Origin: an uncultured Cohaesibacter sp.
GTDB taxonomy: Bacteria > Pseudomonadota > Alphaproteobacteria > Rhizobiales > Cohaesibacteraceae
DNA: 64,000 bases
Direction of reading: 5' to 3'
NCBI RefSeq assembly: GCF_963677725.1
Contig: NZ_OY782507.1
Span: 1,736,001 to 1,800,000, forward strand
The notes below the pieces were generated by a model, which was given only the letters and a program-made list of their open reading frames with translations, had not been told where the DNA came from and did no database searches. Positions within the stretch are counted from its first letter, which is position 1; every line of letters starts with the position of its first letter. Below, one piece after another: positions 26,354 through 36,037 of the stretch. A program made the translations under genes and the position numbers.

Positions 26354-26889
26354 CTCCCACGCCATGCGACCACAATTCTGCCGATTGTCCAATCGGCGCA
26401 AAAGGCCTGTCGAACCAGACCGCTTGCGCGGTTCCCCATGCATATTCGGGATTGAAGGTCGGGCCTTGCTTGACTATGGTAGCGCCGCAAACTTCGCTTT
26501 GTAACACCGCACTCTTGCGCCTCGCGTAAGATTCAGAGCAATTCTCGGGAACAGCCGTTCGCGAGAATTCAATACCTTACTGAGAAATGGCGTTTAAATC
26601 TAAACCGGTGATCCGGTTTGTCTTCAAAGCGCTCCAGCTTGTCGCTTCCTGCCAGAATTCTGTCGCAGAAGGGACATAGACTGTGCGGTAGCGGACAAAT
26701 CGGCTTTTTGCGCCTTGAATTTATCCTGCGCATCTCCACCTGTCGATTTGCCGCCGTGAAGCAAAAATTGTTCGATCCCGATTGTGCGGTTGAACGGCAA
26801 CAGATTTTTTTGTGCATCCGATCCCGAGCGGATAGGCCAGACCGACCAAAACCGGACGGGCCAAACCGGTCCCAGGGATCAGCCAGACT
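26354..26889. other. Intergenic region between the DUF805 gene and dapE
   Basis: About 536 bases with no gene that I can support. An inverted repeat, AATTCTCG (26540-26547) and CGAGAATT (26562-26569), has a 14-base gap. Open frames on both strands exist, including a minus-strand tail with two CxxC-like pairs, but they lack family resemblance and convincing starts. Confidence 0.45.
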
Positions 26890-28083
26890 ATGAAAGCAGC
26901 CTTCGTTATGACCAACGCCCCCACCGCTTTGGATATCACCCGCAAGCTCATTCAGTGCCCCAGTGTCACCCCGAAGGAAGGCGGTGCGCTCGCCTATCTC
27001 GACACCCTGCTGAGCCCAAGAGGCTTTGAAGTCCAGCGCCCTGTCTTCAGCCATAGCGACACTCCCGACGTGGAAAATCTGTTTGCCAAGATTTCGGGCG
27101 GCGAAGGGCCACATCTGATGTTTGCCGGTCACACCGATGTCGTTCCAGCCGGGGATGAAAGCCTTTGGACCTTGCCCCCCTTTGCGGGCGAGACCAAGGA
27201 TGGCAAGCTCTATGGCCGCGGTGCGGTGGATATGAAAGGCGGCATTGGTGCTTTTGCTGCGGCGGTGCTGAAATTTATCGAACAGCATGGCATGCCCCAT
27301 GGCAGCATTTCCTTCCTGATCACTGGCGATGAAGAAGGCCCGGCGCTGAATGGCACCGTCAAGCTGCTCGAATGGGCCAAGGAGCGCGGCGAGAGCTTTT
27401 CTGACGCCATCGTTGGCGAGCCGACCAACCCGGATGCCTTGGGGGACGCCATCAAGGTGGGCCGTCGGGGCAGCCAGTCCGGCGCCCTCACCGTCACTGG
27501 CCAGCAGGGTCATGTGGCCTATCCGCATCTGGCGCATAACCCGGTGCCGGTTTTGGCAGGCATCGTTGCCCGTCTCAACCATGCCATCCTTGACCATGGC
27601 ACCGATTCCTTCCAGCCAACCAATATGGAATTCATTTCCTTTGATGTTGGCAACGAAACCTGGAACCTCATTCCGAAATCGGCAACCGCGCGTTTCAATT
27701 GCCGCTATAATGATGTTTGGAGCCCGGAAAAGATCTCTGATTTTGTCCTCACCCATGCCAAAGACATGCTGCCAAATGACGATTTCGACGTGAAGCTTGA
27801 GCTGCAGCCGGACATTTCGCAAGTCTTCCTGACCAAGTCGGAAAGCCTGATCAACAATTTCACTGCGTCGGTCGAGCGCATCACCGGCCGCAAGCCGGAT
27901 CATTCCACCGATGGCGGCACCTCGGATGCCCGCTTCATCAAGGATTATTGTCCGGTCATCGAATTCGGCCTTGTCGGCCAGACCATGCACAAGATCGACG
28001 AGCATACCGAGATCAAGGATCTGGAAACCTTGAGCGACATCTATCTCGACTTCCTTGAGCATTATTTTGGCATCAAGGAATAA
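26890..28083 (+). CDS. dapE: Succinyl-diaminopimelate desuccinylase
   Basis: This zinc hydrolase removes succinate from N-succinyl-LL-diaminopimelate. The M20 motifs are present: MFAGHTDVVPAGD (metal ligands His and Asp), YGRGAVDMKGGIGAF, the catalytic GDEEGP loop, and HSTDGGTSDARF near the C-terminus. Length is 397 residues from ATG 26890. ATG 26908 is an alternative start. With dapD it supplies the meso-DAP used in peptidoglycan and lysine. Confidence 0.95.
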   Translation: MKAAFVMTNAPTALDITRKLIQCPSVTPKEGGALAYLDTLLSPRGFEVQRPVFSHSDTPDVENLFAKISGGEGPHLMFAGHTDVVPAGDESLWTLPPFAGETKDGKLYGRGAVDMKGGIGAFAAAVLKFIEQHGMPHGSISFLITGDEEGPALNGTVKLLEWAKERGESFSDAIVGEPTNPDALGDAIKVGRRGSQSGALTVTGQQGHVAYPHLAHNPVPVLAGIVARLNHAILDHGTDSFQPTNMEFISFDVGNETWNLIPKSATARFNCRYNDVWSPEKISDFVLTHAKDMLPNDDFDVKLELQPDISQVFLTKSESLINNFTASVERITGRKPDHSTDGGTSDARFIKDYCPVIEFGLVGQTMHKIDEHTEIKDLETLSDIYLDFLEHYFGIKE

Positions 28084-28116
28084 AGCAACTTTTAGTTGAT
28101 TTACCAATTGTCTTTC

Positions 28117-28147
28117 AAACGGGGTTGGCTATGCTGGCCCCGTTTTG
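28117..28147 (+). terminator. Rho-independent terminator after dapE
   Basis: AAACGGGG (28117-28124) pairs with CCCCGTTT (28138-28145), followed by a short T-rich tract. This places the next gene's start downstream of 28147 rather than inside the hairpin. Confidence 0.75.
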
Positions 28148-28168
28148 TGTCTTTGTGTAGAGAATCAA

Positions 28169-28789
28169 GTGCGTGACAATCTCTTCAATCCCCTGCTGTT
28201 GATTTCATTGCTTATCAACGAGCAAAATGGCCGTTTAGCAGATCTGTCAATTTCCATAAAGCAGATTTGTTTCACAGCTGTCATGCTGCTATTCACTATA
28301 TTGGTTCTTTTCATTCTCAACCAAATAGGCCACAACTTCTTTCTATCGACCTATGAGACAGGGACACCGTTCTTTTCAAAAACACTGTTTAGAGCTGCTT
28401 TCCCACTGCACGACATCTTGACAATTTGTGGCAACGTTTCCATCGGCTTGATTTTCATTGGCATGCAATCGGAAATGCGATATGGCGCTACCGTCTCAGC
28501 CATACTGCTTTCCATACAAATGCTTACTTTGCTGGCGGACACTGTGGCATTTTACGTGTTGGCCGGTGCGAACATTTTGTTGCTTGAATTGAAACTCGGA
28601 TGGTCTTTACCCAGTATGATCTACTCCTACTGGGTTATATCGCTGATCTTGATATTAAACTTCTATCTGCTTTTTCGGCTATATCGATGGATAGGAAAGA
28701 CAGCTTCTATTTCCTCTTTGCAACACCCGTTTTTTACTTTTTATATTTTACTCTTCGGGTTAATTTTTAAGGTTTCGGTGCTGGTTTAA
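28169..28789 (+). CDS. Unassigned multi-pass membrane protein, AT-rich
   Basis: From GTG 28169 the product is 206 residues with about five hydrophobic helices (around 30-55, 80-100, 105-125, 140-165 and 185-205). GC content is visibly lower than in dapE and truA on either side, hinting at recent transfer or relaxed selection. I do not recognise the family. The downstream gene at 28913 has a similar size and helix pattern (SYWVISLILILNFYLLFRLYRW here, ILWTSFRLYRFVLG there, in blocks), which suggests a distant relation but does not prove it. TTG 28145 is an alternative start, inside the preceding terminator. Confidence 0.6.
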   Translation: MRDNLFNPLLLISLLINEQNGRLADLSISIKQICFTAVMLLFTILVLFILNQIGHNFFLSTYETGTPFFSKTLFRAAFPLHDILTICGNVSIGLIFIGMQSEMRYGATVSAILLSIQMLTLLADTVAFYVLAGANILLLELKLGWSLPSMIYSYWVISLILILNFYLLFRLYRWIGKTASISSLQHPFFTFYILLFGLIFKVSVLV

Positions 28790-28912
28790 AGCCACGGCGA
28801 CTGTTCAAAAACAAAGCCATTCTTTACTGGACTTGCCTTGTCCGTACCAAATAACTATGTCTCGGCGCGCTAGAGCGTGTGATCGAACAACACCCCACCC
28901 AAAAGAGGCCTC

Positions 28913-29488
28913 ATGTCTTACATCCTTTATCACCTGGAGCTGGCCTGGGCCTTTGTGCGGGGGCAGGATGAAGCGCTTTACGGGATGGATATGTCGCGCA
29001 GCGGGCTGTTTCTGTCCTTCACGGCCATTCTGATCGTCGAGCCGATCCGCTTTCTCTATGCGGCCCTGTTTGGCCATCTGGACCAGATATTGCTGCTCCG
29101 CGATGGGGGATTGGGACTTTATGGGCTGGAGCTTTTGCTCGATTGGAGCATGGGACCGATGGTGTTTTGGGTCTTTTGCACGGTCTTCGGCTATCGCGAC
29201 CGGCTGCTGCCGCTGATCATCAGCTCAAACTGGATCAGCGTGGTCATTTTGATGATCGTCTTGTTGCCCGGAGCGCTGATCACGCCCGATTTTGTGGTCG
29301 CAGAGATCGCCGTGATGGTGATGCTGGCGATTTATGGCTTCATTCTCTGGACGTCATTTCGCCTCTATCGCTTCGTGCTCGGTTGCCCGCCCAGCATGGC
29401 TGTTGGTCTATCCGTCCTGATTTTTGTTTTGGGGTTGTGGTCGATCATGGTGATCGACCGCCTGAGCGTCGGGCTGGCCGCCGGATAG
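28913..29488 (+). CDS. Unassigned five-helix membrane protein
   Basis: This 191-residue protein has an N-terminal amphipathic section (YHLELAWAFVRGQDEALYGM) and hydrophobic segments at about 31-55, 75-95, 98-120, 127-150 and 165-183. Overall length and helix count resemble Yip1-like bacterial membrane proteins, but no diagnostic motif is seen. GC content matches the chromosome, unlike the gene just before it. It converges on truA with a 20-base gap. Confidence 0.65.
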   Translation: MSYILYHLELAWAFVRGQDEALYGMDMSRSGLFLSFTAILIVEPIRFLYAALFGHLDQILLLRDGGLGLYGLELLLDWSMGPMVFWVFCTVFGYRDRLLPLIISSNWISVVILMIVLLPGALITPDFVVAEIAVMVMLAIYGFILWTSFRLYRFVLGCPPSMAVGLSVLIFVLGLWSIMVIDRLSVGLAAG

Positions 29489-29508
29489 GCGATTTCGCTT
29501 CGTCTTCA

Positions 29509-30303
29509 TCAGCCTTTTGTGTGGCCCTGCCATGGGGCCTCGGGGATTACAAAATCAGCCTCTTGCGGATAGTCGACCTGTGTCAGATAAAGGCCGTCCG
29601 GGGGCGCCACAGGGCCACAGGCGCGACGGTCGCGGGCTTCGAGAATCTCAGTGATCCATTCAACGGGCTTGCGGCCTGAACCGACCTCGGCCAGCGAGCC
29701 GACAAAAGACCGGATTTGATTGTGCAGGAAGGAGCGTGACATAGCGTCGAGATAGACCCATTCTCCCTCTCGGGAAATGGTCAGTTTCTCCATCGTCCGC
29801 CATGGACTTTTCGCCTGACAGGCGGTGGCGCGGAAGGTGGTGAAATCGAAGTGACCGATCAGCTGATCAGCCCCCTGTTGCATGCGATCAATATCAATCG
29901 GATAGCTATATTGCCAAGCGCGGCCCATCTCGAAAGTCAGCGGGGCACGGCGATTGCAGATGCGATAACGATAGTAGCGCCGGATCGCCTTGAAGCGGCT
30001 GTCAAAGGCATCGGTGACCTTTTCAACGCCAAGAATGGCGACGCCGGTTTCCTTAAGGAAATGATTCAGCGCCTCACGGATCTTATTGCTGTGCCAGTCC
30101 CGCTCCAGATCAAAATGGGCGACCTGTCCCGTCGCATGAACGCCGGAATCGGTCCGGCCTGCGCCAAACACGACCACCTGCTCACGGGTGAATTTGAACA
30201 GCGACGTTTCAATCAGGCCCATAACGGTCGGCGCATTGTCCTGACGCTGCCAACCGGCAAAGGGGCGACCGTCATATTCGATCAGAAGCTTGTAGCGAGG
30301 CAT
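29509..30303 (-). CDS. truA: tRNA pseudouridine(38-40) synthase
   Basis: This 264-residue enzyme isomerises uridines 38-40 in the anticodon arm. The active-site loop AGRTDSGVHATGQVAHF carries catalytic Asp52. RYYRYRI and MSRSFLHNQIRSFVGSL are further family blocks. The start lies one base after the fmt stop, and both follow def, forming a def-fmt-truA set on the minus strand that is widespread in Hyphomicrobiales. Confidence 0.95.
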   Translation of the reverse strand: MPRYKLLIEYDGRPFAGWQRQDNAPTVMGLIETSLFKFTREQVVVFGAGRTDSGVHATGQVAHFDLERDWHSNKIREALNHFLKETGVAILGVEKVTDAFDSRFKAIRRYYRYRICNRRAPLTFEMGRAWQYSYPIDIDRMQQGADQLIGHFDFTTFRATACQAKSPWRTMEKLTISREGEWVYLDAMSRSFLHNQIRSFVGSLAEVGSGRKPVEWITEILEARDRRACGPVAPPDGLYLTQVDYPQEADFVIPEAPWQGHTKG

Positions 30304-30304
30304 G

Positions 30305-31234
30305 CTAGCCGATCACCTCACCGACTTTCAGGTCTGCACCGCGCTGGAAGTCATCCGCCTTCATCGCGCCCTTGCCCGCCCGCTGCAGCTCGACCAGACG
30401 GATGGCGCCGTCACCACAGGCAACTGTCATGCCATCGCCCAGCAACGTGCCGGGAGCACCTGAGCCATCGGCCAGCTCGGAGCGAAGGATTTTCACCCGC
30501 TGGGCCTTGCCGCGGATGGTCATTTCGCACCACGCACCGGGGAATGGCGACAGACCACGGATCTTGTTGTGGATCTCGGATGCAGGGCTGGCAAAATCAA
30601 TCCGCGCCTCGACCTTGTCGATCTTTTTGGCGTAGGTGACACCCTCTTCCGCCTGCGGCTGGGAACCAAGCGAGCCGCGCGACAGCGCCGCCAAAGCCCG
30701 AACCATCAGATCGGCACCGAGCGCCATCATCCGGTCATGAAGATCCTGCGCGGTCATGGCATCGGTAATGGGAATGGTTTCAGACATGGCGATGTCGCCG
30801 GTATCAAGCCCTTCATCCATGCGCATCACTTGCACGCCGGTTTCCGCATCACCTGCCATGATGGCGCGCTGTATGGGAGCGGCCCCGCGCCAGCGCGGCA
30901 GAAGCGAGCCATGCAGATTGAGGCAGCCCTCGACCGGCGCATCGAGGATGGCTTTGGGCAGCAGCAGACCATAGGCAACCACCACGGCGACATCGGCGTC
31001 CAGCGCGCGGAATTTTTCCTGCTCTTCTTCCGATTTCAGCGAGGTGGGGGTGAAGACCGGCAGGCCAAGCAGTTCAGCTTTTTCATGCACCGGAGTCTTG
31101 CGTTCATCCATGCCACGACCGGCCGGACGGGGCGGCTGGCTGTAAACCGCGACCACGTCGTGGCCCTGCCCGACAATTTCCATCAGGGTTGGAACCGCGA
31201 AATCCGGGGTTCCCATAAAGATGACACGCACCAT
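30305..31234 (-). CDS. fmt: Methionyl-tRNA formyltransferase
   Basis: The enzyme formylates initiator Met-tRNA using 10-formyl-THF. ATG 31234 ([17 protein letters not shown]) follows AAGGATC and gives 309 residues. The formyltransferase core holds [20 protein letters not shown] with the conserved asparagine and histidine, and [16 protein letters not shown]. The C-terminal tRNA-binding domain follows at about 205-305. It is downstream of def, so the formylase and deformylase for initiation are encoded together. Confidence 0.95.
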   Translation of the reverse strand: MVRVIFMGTPDFAVPTLMEIVGQGHDVVAVYSQPPRPAGRGMDERKTPVHEKAELLGLPVFTPTSLKSEEEQEKFRALDADVAVVVAYGLLLPKAILDAPVEGCLNLHGSLLPRWRGAAPIQRAIMAGDAETGVQVMRMDEGLDTGDIAMSETIPITDAMTAQDLHDRMMALGADLMVRALAALSRGSLGSQPQAEEGVTYAKKIDKVEARIDFASPASEIHNKIRGLSPFPGAWCEMTIRGKAQRVKILRSELADGSGAPGTLLGDGMTVACGDGAIRLVELQRAGKGAMKADDFQRGADLKVGEVIG

Positions 31235-31315
31235 GGTTGATCCTTGCTTCTGGTCTTGGCGCCTCTCGCCCGGAACGGGGCAGAAAAGCGCTATGAGCAT
31301 TTCAGCGAAAGTGGC

Positions 31316-31843
31316 CTAGAGAATGCCCTGCTTTTCCTGCTGCTTGGCAAGTTTGGTGAATTTCTTGATCACCCGATCGCGACGCAATTTCGAGATATAA
31401 TCGATAAAAAGTGCACCGTTGAGATGGTCAAATTCATGCTGCACGCAGGTGGACAGCAGACCATCGCAATGCAGTTCCTGATTCTTGCCAAACTGGTCCA
31501 TGTAGCGGATCTTGATCTCGGCTGGGCGCTCCACCTCGGCATAATATTCCGGAATCGACAGGCAGCCTTCTTCATAGGTGCTGATCTCGTCCGATTTCCA
31601 GATGATTTCCGGGTTGATAAAGCAGAGCGGATTCTTGTCCTCGCCCTCCTTGGCACAATCGACGGTGAAGAGCCGTCTGGTCACGCCAACCTGCACGCCC
31701 GCCAGACCAATGCCCGGGGCGTCATACATGGTTTCGAACATGTTTTCGACAAGGCGACGAAGGTCATCATCGACGCGCTCAATAGGAGCCGATTGCTCGC
31801 GCAGGATCGGGTCCGGCAATTTTACGATATCCAGTACAGCCAT
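31316..31843 (-). CDS. def: Peptide deformylase
   Basis: This 175-residue metalloenzyme removes the N-formyl group from new proteins. Motif I is [10 protein letters not shown] (44-53), motif II EEGCLS with metal ligand Cys94, and motif III QHEFDH with His136, Glu137 and His140. The second A of the usual GIGLAAxQ is a G here, which also occurs in some family members. ATG 31843 lacks a clear Shine-Dalgarno sequence. An upstream TTG at 31879 is the alternative. Divergent to rmuC. Confidence 0.94.
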   Translation of the reverse strand: MAVLDIVKLPDPILREQSAPIERVDDDLRRLVENMFETMYDAPGIGLAGVQVGVTRRLFTVDCAKEGEDKNPLCFINPEIIWKSDEISTYEEGCLSIPEYYAEVERPAEIKIRYMDQFGKNQELHCDGLLSTCVQHEFDHLNGALFIDYISKLRRDRVIKKFTKLAKQQEKQGIL

Positions 31844-32000
31844 GGGAGGTGATGTAAGGCCTGCCACGGCTTGCGTCAATCACAAACAGGTCCAATTGGG
31901 CCGATTTCCGGGGGTTTTTGTCGAAAAGGAGGAGGTACGGGCTGACAACCATGTTCTCTTTTTGTTTCTGGCACTGACGAATCAATCTATAGTGCGCGGC

Positions 32001-33374
32001 ATGAATGAGATTGCGATCACCATTGGCCAGCATGGCTTTACCTTGTTTGACCTGCTTTTAGGGGCCATCGGCCTTGTAGGGCTGATGCTCCTGTGGGTGC
32101 TGGTATCTGTCCTGCGGCAAACTCGCGAACGCGATGAAGCGATGGCAGAAGCGCGGGCGCAACGGGCGCAGGTTGAAGAGCTGACCCGGTTGCAGGCGGA
32201 GATGACAGGCCGCATGCGAACCATGTCGGAGATTTTCTCCTCCCGCCAGAGCGAGATGGCTCAGGCGCTGACGAACCGCATGGACGGAATGGGACATCGG
32301 CTGACCCAGACGGTTTCCAAGAGCCTGACCGACAATCAGAAGGCAACAGGGGACAATCTGCGGGCGTTGCATGAGCGGCTGGCGGTGATCGACAAGGCAC
32401 AGGGCAACATCACCGAATTGTCAGGCCGTGTGGTGGAATTGCAGCAAATATTGGCCAACAAGCAGACCCGCGGCACCTTCGGACAAGGGCGGATGGAGGC
32501 AATCGTTGAAGATGCCCTGCCTCCCCATGCCTATGACTTCCAGTATACCCTGCCAAACAACAACCGACCCGATTGCGTCATTCACATCCCCAATGATGCG
32601 GCGGTTCTGGTGATTGATGCGAAATTTCCGTTGGAAGGCTGGAGCGCGGTGAAAGACGCCCAGAATCCGGATGAGGACAAGCAAGCGAGAACGCGCTTTC
32701 GCAACGACGTCAAGAAACACATCAAGGATATTGCCGAGCGCTATTTCCTTGTTGGCGAGACGCAGGACACGGCCTTCATGTTCGTGCCATCCGAGAGCCT
32801 GTTTGCCGATTTGCATGAACAGTTCGAGGATGTGGTCCAACTGGCCCATCGCAGCCGCGTGGTGATTGTCTCCCCTTCCCTGCTGACCCTGTCGATCCAG
32901 GTGGTGCAATCAGTGCTAAAGGATGCAAGAATGCGCGAGCAGGCCCATATCATTCAGCGTGAAGTTGCCATGCTGATGGACGATGTTGCCCGGCTGGATG
33001 ACCGGGTATCGAAGCTGCAAAGCCATTTCGGTCAAACCCAGAAGGATATCGATCAGATCCTCACCTCAACCGGCAAGATTGTCAAACGCGGCAGGCGGAT
33101 CGAGGATATTGATGTCAGCGAAGCGGAGTTGGCGATCCGTAATGTTGAGGCTGAAGCTAGGGCTGGGGCTGGGGCTGGGGCTGAACCCGATCAGGAAGCA
33201 GATGACAAATCAGCCGCGTCTGCGCGCGCCGCTCAACCGCCAGCTTCACCCAATTTGCCGACAAGTGAGACCCAACCGCGCCGCCCCTATGGCATTGCCT
33301 CGCCTGACGGGCAAAGGGATGAGAGCCAGACAGACGCGCGAATGGCGTCCCTGTTCGGGATGGACGATCAGTGA
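32001..33374 (+). CDS. rmuC: DNA recombination protein RmuC
   Basis: This 457-residue protein has an N-terminal membrane helix (about 14-36), a coiled coil (about 38-140), the RmuC nuclease-like domain (QTRGTFGQGRMEAI, then VLVIDAKFPLEGW with the D..K pair), and a low-complexity tail rich in alanine, proline and acidic residues. RmuC limits recombination between short inverted repeats. The start is ATG 32001, and the coding tail contains a GGGGCT microsatellite. Confidence 0.92.
   Translation: MNEIAITIGQHGFTLFDLLLGAIGLVGLMLLWVLVSVLRQTRERDEAMAEARAQRAQVEELTRLQAEMTGRMRTMSEIFSSRQSEMAQALTNRMDGMGHRLTQTVSKSLTDNQKATGDNLRALHERLAVIDKAQGNITELSGRVVELQQILANKQTRGTFGQGRMEAIVEDALPPHAYDFQYTLPNNNRPDCVIHIPNDAAVLVIDAKFPLEGWSAVKDAQNPDEDKQARTRFRNDVKKHIKDIAERYFLVGETQDTAFMFVPSESLFADLHEQFEDVVQLAHRSRVVIVSPSLLTLSIQVVQSVLKDARMREQAHIIQREVAMLMDDVARLDDRVSKLQSHFGQTQKDIDQILTSTGKIVKRGRRIEDIDVSEAELAIRNVEAEARAGAGAGAEPDQEADDKSAASARAAQPPASPNLPTSETQPRRPYGIASPDGQRDESQTDARMASLFGMDDQ
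33160..33182 (+). repeat. GGGGCT microsatellite within rmuC
   Basis: One partial and three complete GGGGCT units encode an alternating Ala-Gly run (ARAGAGAGA) in the disordered tail. Six-base units keep the frame, so copy changes alter only tail length. Confidence 0.8.
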
Positions 33375-33489
33375 GCCTATGTTGGCTCACCCGCGCAAGG
33401 GCTGATCAGCGCGTTTGGCAGAGTCATTAAACTGCAATAGCCCTTGCTTATTACTTTTTGCTCCCCCTTCCCTCAATGAAAGGCATTTC

Positions 33490-34203
33490 ATGACCTTGTC
33501 GACCCTGCCTGAAGAGTTGCATTTCTTCTCGTCCACGCTCACCAAGACCCCGCTACGCCATATTGGGGTTCGGCACACGGCAGATGGCGTCTTCTTGAAA
33601 GAGCCGGGCAACACGGTGGTCTGTCATCTGGCCAAAGACTCTTTCTCCGCCAAAATAGTGCTTGATGCCCGCACTAGGATGCAGTCATTGCCGGAATCCG
33701 AAAAGCTGGCCTATACCGACGAGAGCAGCCTGCATATGACCCTGTTTCAGGGCATCATCGAATATCGCCGGGACCTGCCCTATTGGCCGGAAGATCTGCC
33801 GCTTGACACACCAATTGATGCAATGACCAAGGCCTATGTCGAGCGGTTTGACGGTTTTGAAGCGCCGGGAACCTTCAAGGTGGAAGTGATTGGCGCGTCA
33901 CCCAATGGCCTCACCGTTGCCGGTATCAGCGAAAAGGATCGGGCGATGATGCGAATATGGCGCAATCAACTGGCTACCCTTTTCGGCTATCGTCATCCCG
34001 ATCACGAGTCCTACAGCTTCCACATCACCTTTGCCTATTTACTGGAACGCTTCAGCGATGAAGCGATCCTGACATGGCAAAAGGCATTGGAGGAAATCGT
34101 CGAAGAGGTGCGCGAAGCCGCTCCGGTCATCGAACTGGAGCCGCCTGCCTTCTGTTCCTTTGAAGACATGAACCATTTTGAAAAATTGGTGGTGCTGAAA
34201 TAG
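33490..34203 (+). CDS. DUF1868 protein, 2H phosphoesterase-like
   Basis: This 237-residue protein starts at ATG 33490. It contains two HxT motifs: HMTLFQG (about residue 82) and HITFAYLLERF (about residue 178), the arrangement of the 2H phosphoesterase superfamily to which DUF1868 belongs. Relatives act on cyclic phosphates or 2'-5' linkages, but the substrate here is unknown. It converges on recR with a three-base gap. No signal peptide is visible. Confidence 0.78.
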   Translation: MTLSTLPEELHFFSSTLTKTPLRHIGVRHTADGVFLKEPGNTVVCHLAKDSFSAKIVLDARTRMQSLPESEKLAYTDESSLHMTLFQGIIEYRRDLPYWPEDLPLDTPIDAMTKAYVERFDGFEAPGTFKVEVIGASPNGLTVAGISEKDRAMMRIWRNQLATLFGYRHPDHESYSFHITFAYLLERFSDEAILTWQKALEEIVEEVREAAPVIELEPPAFCSFEDMNHFEKLVVLK

Positions 34204-34206
34204 AGC

Positions 34207-34851
34207 TCAGCCAAACGCCTTGCGGCTTCGCATGGCTTGCAGCAAGGTGCCTTCGTCGAGATAATCCAGCTCGCCGCCAATGGGGACCCCATGGGCGAGC
34301 TGGGAAATTGTCACCGGCTCAAAGCCCGGATCAGAAGCCTGCATGGCCTTGGCCTGTGCCTGCAATTGGTCCGTGATGTAATGGGCCGTGGTCTGGCCTT
34401 CGACGGTGGCATTGACGCCGAGGATAATTTCCTTGACTTCACCCTTGGCGGTGCGGGCCAACAGGCCAGCAATATTGAGATCATCCGGCCCCACCCCATC
34501 AAGGGGCGACAGGGTGCCGCCAAGCACATGATAGCCCGCATTGATGACCGAAGCGCGCTCGAGTGCCCAGAGATCGGAGACATCCTCAACCACCACCAGC
34601 AGGGACGGGTCGCGTCGATGATCGGTGCAAATGGTGCAAGGGCTGGCGCTGTCAATGTTGCCGCAGGTCTCGCAGACCTGCACTTTCTCAACCGCCTCGG
34701 CCATGGCAGCGGACAGCGGGACCAGCAGTTGATCCCTGTTCTTGATCAGATGCAGGGCCACACGGCGGGCCGAGCGCGGCCCCAGTCCGGGCAGCCGCGA
34801 GAGCAGTTTGATCAGCTTTTCAATTTCCGGCCCAGCCATGGATTTGGCCAT
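34207..34851 (-). CDS. recR: Recombination mediator protein RecR
   Basis: This 214-residue protein helps load RecA at gaps with RecF and RecO. It has the helix-hairpin-helix [17 protein letters not shown], a zinc finger [16 protein letters not shown], a Toprim domain ([17 protein letters not shown] in blocks, [15 protein letters not shown]), and the C-terminal motif [21 protein letters not shown] 34851 is behind AGAGGCG. The gene follows a lysE-type gene, ybaB and dnaX on the same strand. Confidence 0.95.
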   Translation of the reverse strand: MAKSMAGPEIEKLIKLLSRLPGLGPRSARRVALHLIKNRDQLLVPLSAAMAEAVEKVQVCETCGNIDSASPCTICTDHRRDPSLLVVVEDVSDLWALERASVINAGYHVLGGTLSPLDGVGPDDLNIAGLLARTAKGEVKEIILGVNATVEGQTTAHYITDQLQAQAKAMQASDPGFEPVTISQLAHGVPIGGELDYLDEGTLLQAMRSRKAFG

Positions 34852-34895
34852 CGTCGCCTCTTTCCCTTTCAAGCCGCAGATTGCGGGCTATGGTT

Positions 34896-35513
34896 TCATG
34901 CCTTGTTGGCAATGGCTGCAGCAGCGGCGGCCATGGCGGCAGCGCCGGTCTTGTTGACGATCGAGACCGCTTTGGGGCTGCGGAACAGGCGGCGTGCCTT
35001 GTCTGCCAACAGGACCCAGCCAATATCCACCACGGCCAAGGTTACCAACATCACGGCCAGCAATTCGATCCAACCGAGCATGGTCACGGCATTCAGATCA
35101 ATCAAGGTTGGCAGCAGCGCGGCATAAAAGAGCATGATTTTGGGGTTACCCATGGTCACCGCCAAGCCGGTGAAAAACATGCCCAAAGCCGAGCGGCTTT
35201 CGGGCAAAGCCCCTTCTTCCCTGTCGGGTGCATCGCTCGTCCACATCTTGTAGGCAAGATAGAGCAGATAAAGACACCCCGCCCATTTAATAGCAGCAAA
35301 AAGCGGCTGATAGCTTGCGGCAATGACTGTCAGTCCGGCCACCGCAAAGGACAGCCAGATTGCCTCGCCAATCCACATGGCCGCTAGAAAGGGCAGCACA
35401 TCACCAGCACCACGGCTCATCACACGAGCAACGAGCGCAGCGATGCTGGGGCCGGGGGAGCCGGCGGCCAAAAAGAGTGCACCGGCAAAAAGCAGCAAGG
35501 AAGACAGGGTCAT
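34896..35513 (-). CDS. LysE family translocator (amino-acid or metabolite exporter)
   Basis: This 205-residue inner membrane protein has six predicted helices and LysE/RhtB motifs: AAGSPGPSIAALVARVMSRG (in blocks), WIGEAIWLSFAVAG, and FFTGLAVTMGNPKIMLFYAALLP. The NPK motif is highly characteristic. The cargo is unknown. It sits between ybaB and recR, an insertion in the otherwise common dnaX-ybaB-recR arrangement. Confidence 0.88.
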   Translation of the reverse strand: MTLSSLLLFAGALFLAAGSPGPSIAALVARVMSRGAGDVLPFLAAMWIGEAIWLSFAVAGLTVIAASYQPLFAAIKWAGCLYLLYLAYKMWTSDAPDREEGALPESRSALGMFFTGLAVTMGNPKIMLFYAALLPTLIDLNAVTMLGWIELLAVMLVTLAVVDIGWVLLADKARRLFRSPKAVSIVNKTGAAAMAAAAAAIANKA

Positions 35514-35535
35514 GGCAGCTAGGGTCCTGCTCGGG

Positions 35536-35856
35536 TCAGAATGGCAGTTTCATGCCAGCAGGCAGGCCCAGATCGCCCGTCATTTTCTGCATTTCTTCCT
35601 GCATGGCCGCTTCAACCTTGGCTTTGGCGTCATTGTGAGCGGCCATGATCAGGTCTTCGAGGATTTCTGCATCATCTGGGTTGATCATGGATGGGTCGAT
35701 GGAGATGGCAACAATCTCGCCCTTACCAGAGAGGGTCACCTTGACCATATCGCCACCGGACACACCGGTTGCCTGCATCTTGGCCACTTCTTCCTGCATC
35801 TGGGCCATTTTGGCCTGCATTTCCTTGGCCTTCTTCATCATCTTCATCATATCCAT
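35536..35856 (-). CDS. YbaB/EbfC family nucleoid-associated protein
   Basis: This 106-residue dimeric DNA-binding protein begins [20 protein letters not shown] and has the central family block [20 protein letters not shown] followed by [15 protein letters not shown]. The start at ATG 35856 leaves out a basic upstream extension that is not family-like. It is next to dnaX, as in most proteobacteria. Confidence 0.93.
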   Translation of the reverse strand: MDMMKMMKKAKEMQAKMAQMQEEVAKMQATGVSGGDMVKVTLSGKGEIVAISIDPSMINPDDAEILEDLIMAAHNDAKAKVEAAMQEEMQKMTGDLGLPAGMKLPF

Positions 35857-36037
35857 GATGGTCGTCCTCGTCTTTTGTCGTTGGGCATCCGCCGCAGCCT
35901 GTGGCCGTGTGCCAAAATGGCGGGCGGATTGCAATGGTTAAGGTCTGCCGCCGGTTATTTCAGAAAGATGTTTTCAGAAATAGCCGGATAAAGGTCTGTC
36001 TGGATAAGTGGCCATGGATGGCCCTGCCTGCAAGGGG

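Noticed and set aside
26540-26569. Inverted repeat AATTCTCG/CGAGAATT ahead of dapE
   Set aside because: It has a 14-base gap and no linked feature. It lies 320 bases before dapE, so no role could be argued.
26569-26890. Minus-strand frame overlapping the start of dapE with CPLPHSLCPFC near its end
   Set aside because: The frame mainly shadows dapE, has no family resemblance and lacks a good start.
33160-33182. GGGGCT repeat in rmuC as a phase-variable switch
   Set aside because: The unit is six bases, so changes in copy number keep the frame and cannot switch the gene off.
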